Shown here one piece after another: positions 1-4,971 of a DNA stretch of 5,533 bases. The position numbers and the translations under genes were made by a program. Source of the stretch: Ilumatobacteraceae bacterium (GTDB taxonomy: Bacteria; Actinomycetota; Acidimicrobiia; Acidimicrobiales; Ilumatobacteraceae); the NCBI GenBank assembly GCA_025456105.1, contig JALOLG010000226.1, forward strand, positions 1 to 5,533, read 5' to 3'. Under the pieces are notes generated by a model, which had not been told where the DNA came from, made no database searches, and saw only the letters and a list, made by a program, of their open reading frames with translations. How positions within the stretch are numbered: the stretch's first letter is position 1; every line of letters begins with the position of its first letter.

Positions 1-38
1 GCCACCCAACCACCTCGCACCACGAGGTCGTAGCTCAT
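1..38 (-). CDS. Start of a probable amidohydrolase / N-acyl-D-amino-acid deacylase (partial, runs off left edge)
   Basis: Only the first 12 codons and two bases lie in the window. On the minus strand they read MSYDLVVRGGWV from an ATG at 38-36. A short M-x-YDLVI/VRGG-x-V opening is characteristic of metal-dependent amidohydrolases of the D-aminoacylase / dihydroorotase-like type, where it forms the first strands of the small beta-sandwich before the metal-binding HxH; the HxH would lie outside the window. A purine-rich AGGAG (complement at 51-55) sits 12 bases upstream of the ATG, somewhat far but usable as a ribosome binding site. All twelve codons are open. Substrate and exact family cannot be decided from so short a piece. 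That a gene starts here is fairly secure; the family is inferred from the N-terminal motif alone. Confidence 0.66.
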   Translation of the reverse strand, partial: MSYDLVVRGGWV

Positions 39-70
39 GAGGATCTCTCGCTCCTGGTCCGCCGTTGACG

Positions 71-88
71 TCGCAGCGCGCGCTGCGA
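71..88. repeat. 18-bp perfect palindrome
   Basis: The sequence TCGCAGCGCGCGCTGCGA equals its own reverse complement over all 18 bases. It lies 33 bases upstream of the amidohydrolase start codon and 110 bases past the acetyltransferase stop. It could be the binding site of a dimeric repressor for the leftward gene, or one hairpin of a factor-independent terminator. No T-tract follows on either strand, so a classical terminator is not supported. The CG-rich core makes chance palindromy more likely here than in average DNA, so function is uncertain. Confidence 0.45.
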
Positions 89-91
89 GCC

Positions 92-108
92 GGCACGGTA
101 GCCGTGCC
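92..108. repeat. Short inverted repeat (7-bp stem, 3-base loop)
   Basis: GGCACGG and CCGTGCC flank a TAG loop, giving a seven-pair, mostly GC stem. It lies three bases from the 18-bp palindrome at 71-88, so transcripts in either direction could form two adjacent hairpins. This may end the transcript of the leftward permease-acetyltransferase unit. There is no T-run, so it could equally be an operator half or incidental. The stem also contains the candidate minus-strand -10 hexamer TACCGT (95-100). Confidence 0.4.
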
Positions 109-198
109 ACTGACCCGCGGCCCACGACCTCGGGCGGTCGTCACCGGACTGGTCGCGAGTCGTCACGACCCCGTCACCGGCTCGTCATGCACGGCCGT

Positions 199-870
199 TC
201 ATGTACCACCGCGGCCACCTGCCGAGCGAGCCGGCCGGAGCAGCACCTCGCTGCCGATCGGCACGAAGCCGACCGTCAGGAACGCACGCAGCGATGCCGC
301 GTTGCCCGGGGCCACCTGCGCGAACACCCAGCTCCCCGGGGGTGCCGCCGCCAGCCCGGCCCGGATCAGCCGGCGCCCGTGACCGGCCCCCGCCGCCACA
401 CCGTCGTGCAGCTCGACCGACAGCTCCCACCGACCAGCCAGCCCGGCCCCGAGCGTCACCAGACCGGCGTCGTCGCCGTACACGCGCACGTCACGACGGT
501 GGGCGCGGGCGCGACGGACCCGCGGGTGGTGCTCGAGGTCGTCGCGGGCGGGGAGCCGGTCACCCGGCTCGGCGCGCCGCACGAGCACGGCGTCGAGCGA
601 GCCGATCCAGCCGTCGGGGCCGGCGAGCCAGCGGAGCGCGTCGGGATGCGTGCACCCGCCGAAGCCGTGCAGATCGGGGACGTCAGCGCCGACGAGTGAT
701 CGGTCGGTGAGGACGATCGAGTGCCCGGTCAGCTCGACGACCGCGTGCATCCCGGTGGTGGCATCGGGCGGCAGGACGCGCACGCCGCCGTCGACCGGCG
801 GGAACCGACCCGCTGCCGCATCGGTGAGCAGCCGGCCGAGCGGGTCGCTCCCCCCACCGCGCTCGCTCAT
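199..870 (-). CDS. GNAT-family N-acetyltransferase
   Basis: A 223-residue protein. The C-terminal half has the features of the GCN5-related acetyltransferase fold, which moves an acetyl group from acetyl-CoA to an amine. Residues 149-154 (ELSVEL) form the central strand. A glycine-rich acetyl-CoA loop follows at about 160-166 (AGAGHGR), leading into helix RRLIRAGLAAA. Residues 187-202 (APGNAASLRAFLTVGF) match motif B, with the Asn, Ser-Leu-Arg and closing Gly-Phe typical of the family. The N-terminal 110 residues are not a second clear GNAT unit and I do not recognise them. No membrane segment or signal peptide is seen, so it is probably cytosolic. The ATG at 870-868 overlaps the TGA of the upstream permease gene as ATGA, so it is likely expressed by translational coupling, which also supports this start. 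The substrate is unknown. Confidence 0.82.
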   Translation of the reverse strand: MSERGGGSDPLGRLLTDAAAGRFPPVDGGVRVLPPDATTGMHAVVELTGHSIVLTDRSLVGADVPDLHGFGGCTHPDALRWLAGPDGWIGSLDAVLVRRAEPGDRLPARDDLEHHPRVRRARAHRRDVRVYGDDAGLVTLGAGLAGRWELSVELHDGVAAGAGHGRRLIRAGLAAAPPGSWVFAQVAPGNAASLRAFLTVGFVPIGSEVLLRPARSAGGRGGT

Positions 871-2510
871 CGACGCTCCTCGACCGGATCACCGTGCTCG
901 TCGAGGTCGACCGGGCGACCGATGACCGCCTGCAGGAAGTCGGCCCGCGGGACGGCGAGCAGCTCCACGTCGGTGACCGCGCGCACGTTGGCCGTCCGCG
1001 GCACGTCGCGCAGCAGCGCGATCGACCCGAACCCCTTGGGCGCCGCCAGGTGGTTCACCACCTCGCCGTCGATGTCGACGTGCAGCTCGCCGTCGAGCAC
1101 CAGGTAGTAGCGATCGCCGTGGTCACCCTGGCGGATCACGAGCGTGCCGCCCGGGTGCTCGACCCGCTCCACGCTGCGGGCGACCCGCTCGATCGCCGGT
1201 GCGGGCAGGTGCTTGAGGTGCGGATCCACCACGAGCCGCCCGAGCAGCGCGCGGTCGACCAGCACGTCGTCGGGTCGCGAGGCGGCGAACCGTCGCACGC
1301 CGACGAGCAGGACCACCGTCAGCCCGACGCCCACCACCGCCAGCGCGGTGCCGAGCGACGTCGCGCCGACCAGCACCGACACCCCGTACGACCCGAGGGC
1401 CAGCGCCGCCATCTGGAGCCCCTCGACCACGCCGAAGATGCGCGTGATCACGTCGAGCGGCGCGTACCGCTGGATCGCGATGGTGGCGGTCACCCGCAGC
1501 AGACCCGAACCCGCACCGCAGAGAGCGGCGAGCAGCACCGCCGGCGTGAGACGGTCGACCGAGGCCAGCACCACGAGGGGCGCGCCCACGAGCACACTGC
1601 TCGCCACGAGGTAGCGCACGGTCCGACCGCCAGCCGCGAGGCCCGCCCCGGCTGCGGCTCCGGCGACCGCCCCGACGCTGACGGCGCCCGCGAGCAGACC
1701 GGCCACGCCGCCGCCGGCGTCGAGCCGCTCGTCGGCGAACGTCACGCCCACCACGTCGAGCACGCCGACCACCAGCAGAGCCATCGCGAGCAGCAGCACC
1801 ATCACGCGCACGTTGGCGTTCCTTCCCAGCGCCCGCAGACCCACGAACACCTCGGCGATCACGTCAGACGCCTCGACGAGGTGACGACGACCGAACCGGC
1901 CGTACAGGTGCAGGCGCGACACGGTGAGCGCGGAGGCGAGCATCAGCCCCGACGCGATGCCGAACACCCAGCCCGGGGAGCCCAGCGCCAGGACGAGGCC
2001 ACCCAGCACCGGGCCGAGCGAGGCTCCCACCTCACCGACGGCCGTCGACACCGAGGTCGCAGCCACGAGCGTGTCGGGCGTCCGGGTGACGTCGGCGAGG
2101 ATCGCGCCCATGACCGGTCGCGTGAACGTCACCGAGGCGGCGGCGAGCGTCGCACCCAGATAGGTCACCGCCACCGAGCCCGTCGCCATCCCCGTCGCGG
2201 TCCATGCCATCGCGCCGGCCTGCACGAGGTACCCCACCTGCAGCACCCGGTCGCGACGGAATCGGTCACCGGCGAACGCCGCGAACGGGGCCACGAACAC
2301 GGCGGGCGTGAGCTGCAGCAGCGCGACGAGACCCGCCTCACGGACGCCGCCGCGCTCGAACGCGTACACGAGCACCGCGAGCCACGTGGCGTTCTCGGCG
2401 AGCGCGAAGCAGCCGAACGCCGCCACGATCCTGCGGAGCCCGGGGTCGGCCAGCACCTGGCGGACCGCTCCCGTGTCACCCGTCGGCGCCGTCCCCCCGA
2501 CCTGCGTCAC
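867..2510 (-). CDS. MFS transporter with C-terminal cyclic-nucleotide-binding-like domain
   Basis: A 547-residue protein. Residues about 28-404 contain twelve hydrophobic segments and an MFS motif-A-like loop after the second segment (AGDRFRRDRVL, 80-90), so it is a major facilitator superfamily permease of the plasma membrane, probably an exporter or drug-transporter relative. A linker at about 405-430 leads to a cytoplasmic cNMP-binding fold (about 430-540) with the strand pattern GTLVIRQGDHGDRYYLVLDGEL and a phosphate-binding cassette around 493-507. The cassette keeps the Arg (R505 in PRTA), but the usual Glu of FGE is Ser (S496). The start is GTG at 2510-2508. No Shine-Dalgarno precedes it, but a TAGCCT hexamer lies eight bases upstream, consistent with a leaderless transcript. 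An alternative GTG at codon 19 has a GGGAG ten bases upstream. The gene overlaps the downstream acetyltransferase by four bases. MFS-cNMP fusions occur in Actinomycetota. The transported substrate is unknown. Confidence 0.9.
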   Translation of the reverse strand: MTQVGGTAPTGDTGAVRQVLADPGLRRIVAAFGCFALAENATWLAVLVYAFERGGVREAGLVALLQLTPAVFVAPFAAFAGDRFRRDRVLQVGYLVQAGAMAWTATGMATGSVAVTYLGATLAAASVTFTRPVMGAILADVTRTPDTLVAATSVSTAVGEVGASLGPVLGGLVLALGSPGWVFGIASGLMLASALTVSRLHLYGRFGRRHLVEASDVIAEVFVGLRALGRNANVRVMVLLLAMALLVVGVLDVVGVTFADERLDAGGGVAGLLAGAVSVGAVAGAAAGAGLAAGGRTVRYLVASSVLVGAPLVVLASVDRLTPAVLLAALCGAGSGLLRVTATIAIQRYAPLDVITRIFGVVEGLQMAALALGSYGVSVLVGATSLGTALAVVGVGLTVVLLVGVRRFAASRPDDVLVDRALLGRLVVDPHLKHLPAPAIERVARSVERVEHPGGTLVIRQGDHGDRYYLVLDGELHVDIDGEVVNHLAAPKGFGSIALLRDVPRTANVRAVTDVELLAVPRADFLQAVIGRPVDLDEHGDPVEERR

Positions 2511-2557
2511 GGGCCGGGAGGCTAGGCCAGCCGGCGCTGCGGGGATACCGTCCGGCC
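2511..2557. promoter_or_regulatory. Divergent promoter region with two TAnnnT -10-like hexamers
   Basis: Only 47 bases separate the divergent permease and oxidoreductase starts, so both promoters must lie here or inside the opposite genes. On the plus strand TACCGT (2546-2551) ends six bases before the ATG at 2558. On the minus strand TAGCCT (complement 2519-2524) ends eight bases before the GTG at 2510. Both fit the TAnnnT -10 pattern, at distances that would start transcription at or beside the start codon. Neither gene has a Shine-Dalgarno sequence, as expected of leaderless mRNAs common in Actinomycetota. No -35 consensus is evident. The sites are read by eye, and the hexamer pattern is loose. 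Confidence 0.45.
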
Positions 2558-3586
2558 ATGCGCGTCGACGTCATGAGCACGCCCCGCCCGCTCACCCGTG
2601 CCGGCCAGCACGCCCAGCGAGTGTCGGCCGCCGGGTTCGACGGGATGGTGCTCACCGAGGGTGGGCGCACCGCCTACCTCACCGCCGTTGCGAGCGCGCT
2701 CGCCGCGCCCGAGCTCGAGCTCGCGACGGGCGTGGCCGTGGCGTTCCCCCGCAGCCCGATGGTGACCGCGCAGGTGGCGTGGGAGCTGCAGGAGCTCACC
2801 GGCGGACGGTTCCGGCTCGGGCTCGGCACGCAGGTGCGCACCCATGTGGTGCGCCGCTACGGCGTGGAGTTCGAGCACCCCGGGCCGCGCCTGCGCGACT
2901 ACGTCCTCGCGGTGCGGGCCTGCTTCGCCGCGTTCCGGGGCGCGCCGCTCGACCACCACGGCGACTTCTACGAGCTCACGTTCATGAGCCCGCAGTGGAG
3001 CCCGGGCGCGATCGACGTGCCCGACCCGGCGGTCGACGTGGCGGCCGTCAACCCGTGGATGCTGCGCATGGCCGGCGAGGTCGCCGACGGCGTGCACATC
3101 CACCCGATCGGCAACCCCGGCTACCTCCGCCGCACGGCGCTCCCGGCGATCGCCGACGGTGCCGCACGAGCCGGTCGCGACCCGGACGAGGTCGCGCTGA
3201 TCGTGCCCGTCACCACGATCGTCGGCGACACCGACGCCGAGATCGCCGCCGCCCGCGACCGGGCGAGGGCATCGCTGTCGTTCTACGGGTCCACCCCCAA
3301 CTACGCGTTCGTGTGGGACGAGGCCGGCTTCGAGGGCACCACCGCTCGGATCCGTGCGCACCAGAAGGCCGGCGACCTGGCGGCGATGGCCGCCGAGATC
3401 ACCGACGACCACCTGGCCGTGTTCTGCGTCGAGGCCACGTGGGACGACCTGGCCGACCGGTTGATCGACACCTACGACGGTCTGGCCGCCCGGCTCGCGC
3501 TGTACTCGCCGCAGTTCGACGGGCCCGAGCGGTTCGAGCGCTACGGCGCCGTCGCCGCCGAGGTGTCGCGGCGCACCGCGGCCTGA
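2558..3586 (+). CDS. LLM-class F420-dependent oxidoreductase (luciferase-like monooxygenase family)
   Basis: A 342-residue protein of the bacterial luciferase-like TIM-barrel family. Recognisable elements in order are: the N-terminal strand and helix AGQHAQRVSAAGFDGMVLTEG (about 15-35); LATGVAVAFPRSP (55-67), followed by a helix and ELTGGRFRLGLGTQVRTHV (79-97), the family hallmark; the helix RLRDYVLAVRACFAAFRG (111-128) and HHGDFYEL (133-140); and AVNPWMLRMAGEVADGVHIHP (163-183) at the cofactor and substrate face. The length suits single-component members. In Actinomycetota such proteins usually use coenzyme F420 to transfer hydride to an unknown organic substrate, but FMN use cannot be excluded from sequence. 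There is no signal peptide. The ATG at 2558 has no Shine-Dalgarno and is preceded by TACCGT, suggesting a leaderless message. A second ATG at codon 6 would remove part of the first strand and is less likely. The gene ends four bases from the converging RDD gene. Confidence 0.9.
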   Translation: MRVDVMSTPRPLTRAGQHAQRVSAAGFDGMVLTEGGRTAYLTAVASALAAPELELATGVAVAFPRSPMVTAQVAWELQELTGGRFRLGLGTQVRTHVVRRYGVEFEHPGPRLRDYVLAVRACFAAFRGAPLDHHGDFYELTFMSPQWSPGAIDVPDPAVDVAAVNPWMLRMAGEVADGVHIHPIGNPGYLRRTALPAIADGAARAGRDPDEVALIVPVTTIVGDTDAEIAAARDRARASLSFYGSTPNYAFVWDEAGFEGTTARIRAHQKAGDLAAMAAEITDDHLAVFCVEATWDDLADRLIDTYDGLAARLALYSPQFDGPERFERYGAVAAEVSRRTAA

Positions 3587-3590
3587 CCCA

Positions 3591-4193
3591 TCAGCTCGGG
3601 CCCGGGCGCGACGCCAGCGCCGGGTGCGCATCGGCGACCGCCTCGGCCCGCAGCTGCGCCTCCGCCGCGTCCCAGGCCGAGATCACGCAGGTGCCCGCGA
3701 GCAGGTCGTGGAGCTCGCGTCGGTCGCGGCGGAGCAGCCCGATCACGAACCCCGCACCGAACAGCACGAAGCTGATCGGGAAGCACACCGCACGCGCGGC
3801 CGCCCGGCCGGCACCGAGATCAGCACCGTCGGCGCGCACCACCATCACGCCGAGCAGCGCCATCCCCACCGTGCGGCCGGCCGTCGCCCACCAGCCCGCC
3901 AGGTAGCAGAACGCCCAGCCGAAGTAGAGCACCGTGAGGAGGAAGCGGTGATCGGCCGCCTCGAGCGAGGTCCGGAACAGGACCTCCACGGCCGACGACA
4001 CCAGCAGCGCACCGAGCCCGAAGATCAGGCCGATGACGAACACGTCGAGGAGGAACGCGAGGAAGCGCGACACCGATCCGGCGTAGTGACCCTGCAGGGC
4101 GACGGCCCGGCGCCGCCGATCGAGCGAGCGGAGGTCGGGGCGATCGTCGGGGTCGGTGGGCGTGCCGGGCGCCACCTTCCTCGTCCGCCGCAT
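3591..4193 (-). CDS. RDD-family membrane protein domain (C-terminal part of a frame-split repeat/RDD gene)
   Basis: A 200-codon open frame encoding an RDD domain, an integral membrane domain of about 130 residues named for conserved Arg and Asp residues. Residues 36-50 (GHYAGSVSRFLAFLLD) carry the Arg and first Asp at the start of TM1 (about 44-70). TM2 is about 83-103, followed by GRTVGMALLGVMVV (106-119). TM3 is about 134-152, followed by the conserved loop DRRELHDLLAGT (157-168). The function of RDD domains is poorly known; some act in ion transport or accompany other transporters. The first in-frame ATG at 4193 lacks a Shine-Dalgarno and lies inside the preceding repeat-coding frame, so it is probably not a natural start. 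Codon usage with high G/C at third positions fits this frame from the ATG onward. I read it as the displaced C-terminal half of the repeat protein encoded upstream. Confidence 0.85.
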   Translation of the reverse strand: MRRTRKVAPGTPTDPDDRPDLRSLDRRRRAVALQGHYAGSVSRFLAFLLDVFVIGLIFGLGALLVSSAVEVLFRTSLEAADHRFLLTVLYFGWAFCYLAGWWATAGRTVGMALLGVMVVRADGADLGAGRAAARAVCFPISFVLFGAGFVIGLLRRDRRELHDLLAGTCVISAWDAAEAQLRAEAVADAHPALASRPGPS

Positions 4194-4914
4194 CGGTGAA
4201 CACGCCCGTCGTCGACCGGGCGATGATCGCCTTCAGCTCGGTGCGCTCGACGAGCCGGTTCACGTCGACCCGGTCGAGCACCGCGTCGACATCGACACGC
4301 TCGATCACCCCGTTCACGTCGACGCGGTCGATCACCGCATCGACATCGACACGCTCGATCACGCGGTTCAGGTCGACACGTCCGATCAGGCCGTCGACAT
4401 CGACGCGGTCGATCACCCGGGCCACGTCGATGCGATCCACCAGCGCATCGACATCGACACGTCCGATCAGGCCGTCGACGTCGACGCGGTCGATCACCCG
4501 GGCCACGTCGATGCGATCGACGAGCGCGTCGAGATCGACACGTGCGAGGACCTCGTCGAGGTCGAGCCGGGCGATGACCCGGTCGAGATCGACCCGGTCG
4601 AGCAACCGGTCCGGATCGACCCGATCCAGCAACCGGTTCGCGTCCACCCGATCCAGCAACCGGTCCGGATCCACCCGATCCAGCAACCGGTTCGCGTCCA
4701 CCCGATCGAGCAGGGCGTTGGGCTCCACCCGGTCGAGGAGCGCGTTGACGTCGATGCGGTCGAGCAGCGCGTTGATGTCGACGTCCTCGAGCACGGTGTC
4801 GACATCGACCGCGTCGACGACCGGCGAGACCACCGAGCCGACCACGGCGCCGATGACACGGCCCGGGAGGCTGCGGTGCTGCTCGGGCTTGTCGGCGCGT
4901 CCGTCACCGGCCAT
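3820..4914 (-). CDS. Aspartate-rich nonapeptide-repeat protein, N-terminal part of the repeat/RDD gene; frame runs on out of phase
   Basis: The open frame from ATG 4914 encodes 364 residues, but only about the first 240 look genuine. Residues 1-35 are a polar start and an amphipathic stretch (GRVIGAVVGSVVSPVVDA). Residues 36-233 are 22 consecutive nine-residue units with consensus V-D-x-D/N-x-hydrophobic-hydrophobic-D-R, ending in TELKAIIAR, then STTGVFT. After about residue 240 the frame becomes Arg/Pro-rich and loses its third-position GC bias, because it is reading the RDD region in the wrong phase to a stop at 3820. GAGGA (complement 4922-4926) lies seven bases upstream of the ATG, a good ribosome binding site. 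Actinobacterial RDD proteins with this kind of repeat N-terminus are known to me as single polypeptides, so I interpret 3591-4914 as one gene with a frame break. The role of the repeats is unknown; they are probably cytoplasmic. The gene follows the methyltransferase stop by 57 bases. Confidence 0.7.
   Translation of the reverse strand: MAGDGRADKPEQHRSLPGRVIGAVVGSVVSPVVDAVDVDTVLEDVDINALLDRIDVNALLDRVEPNALLDRVDANRLLDRVDPDRLLDRVDANRLLDRVDPDRLLDRVDLDRVIARLDLDEVLARVDLDALVDRIDVARVIDRVDVDGLIGRVDVDALVDRIDVARVIDRVDVDGLIGRVDLNRVIERVDVDAVIDRVDVNGVIERVDVDAVLDRVDVNRLVERTELKAIIARSTTGVFTDAADEEGGARHAHRPRRSPRPPLARSAAPGRRPAGSLRRIGVALPRVPPRRVRHRPDLRARCAAGVVGRGGPVPDLARGGRSPLPPHGALLRLGVLLPGGLVGDGRPHGGDGAARRDGGARRRC
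4178..4200 (-). other. Frame break joining the repeat region to the RDD domain
   Basis: The repeat frame reads GVFTDAADEE and then turns into non-coding-like sequence. The RDD frame begins MRRTRKVAPG at 4193, offset by one base. Joining them needs one base skipped (or a deletion not divisible by three) between about 4200 and 4178. Third-position GC bias moves from one frame to the other within this stretch. There is no homopolymer run and no recognisable programmed-slip motif. Possible causes are a sequencing or assembly error, or a real indel. From memory, relatives have a longer linker between the RSTTG-like segment and GHYAG, so a deletion with the junction near TTCACC/GATG is a plausible origin. 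Confidence 0.65.
4378..4539 (-). repeat. Tandem 81-bp duplication (three repeat units copied)
   Basis: Bases 4459-4539 (units 11-13) and 4378-4458 (units 14-16) match at 76 of 81 positions by my count. The middle 27 bases, encoding IDVARVIDR, are identical. The protein differs only by Leu versus Val in the first unit. The near identity at the DNA level, beyond what amino-acid conservation requires, points to a recent tandem duplication. Confidence 0.85.
4594..4701 (-). repeat. Tandem 54-bp duplication (two repeat units copied)
   Basis: Bases 4648-4701 (units 5-6) and 4594-4647 (units 7-8) match at 51 of 54 positions. The units encoding VDANRLLDR (4675-4701 and 4621-4647) are identical over 27 bases. 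Both copies encode VDANRLLDR then VDPDRLLDR. This is a second, independent duplication event within the array. Confidence 0.85.
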
Positions 4915-4971
4915 GTGGACATCCTCGCGCCGTGTGGCAGCGACGCCGGCGATCGGTGGTCGTCTCCGCGA

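Larger units (their letters stand above)
39..198. promoter_or_regulatory. Intergenic region with palindrome and hairpin between the acetyltransferase and the amidohydrolase start
   Basis: This 160-base stretch contains no gene I can support. It separates the stop of the acetyltransferase (199-201) from the start of the next minus-strand gene (38). It should hold the 3' end of the first transcript and probably the promoter and 5' leader of the second. On the minus strand a TACCGT hexamer (100-95) fits the actinobacterial -10 pattern TAnnnT. Initiation from it would begin near 88, at the edge of the 18-bp palindrome, giving a leader of about 50 bases. I see no good -35 hexamer. The promoter reading is weak; the absence of a gene is more certain. 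Confidence 0.4.
4216..4809 (-). repeat. 22 tandem 27-bp (9-residue) coding repeats
   Basis: The 594 bases divide exactly into 22 units of 27 bases, each encoding nine residues such as VDVNALLDR, VDANRLLDR, VDPDRLLDR, IDVARVIDR and VDVDGLIGR. Position 2 is nearly always Asp, position 4 is usually Asp or Asn, positions 6 and 7 are aliphatic, and position 9 is Arg in 21 of 22 units (the first ends in Asp). The regular amphipathic pattern suggests a solenoid or repeated helical structure. Nested higher-order duplications of 54 and 81 bp are present, so the array has been expanding by unequal exchange or slippage. Confidence 0.92.

Noticed and set aside
37..699. Plus-strand frame of 220 codons near the left edge
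   Set aside because: It spans the regulatory gap and is antisense to the GNAT gene, has low-complexity Arg-rich composition and no ribosome binding site. The GNAT frame has recognisable motifs.
894..2525. 543-codon open frame on the plus strand
   Set aside because: It is antisense to the permease gene and rich in His, Arg, Gln and Glu with no domain. Long antisense frames are common in very GC-rich DNA, and the minus strand encodes a clear 12-TM MFS protein here.
2308..3906. 532-codon plus-strand frame, and the 2522-3631 minus-strand frame over the oxidoreductase
   Set aside because: Both lie over the luciferase-like gene in other frames, have Arg/Pro/His-biased composition and show no family motif.
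4178..4200. Programmed ribosomal frameshift joining the repeat and RDD parts
   Set aside because: No slippery heptamer, stop-codon pause or other known +1 frameshift signal is recognisable, and the apparent linker is short. An indel or sequence error is the simpler explanation.
4216..4809. CRISPR array or non-coding satellite
   Set aside because: The 27-bp units are contiguous with no unique spacers, vary mostly without breaking the protein pattern, and stay in one open frame.
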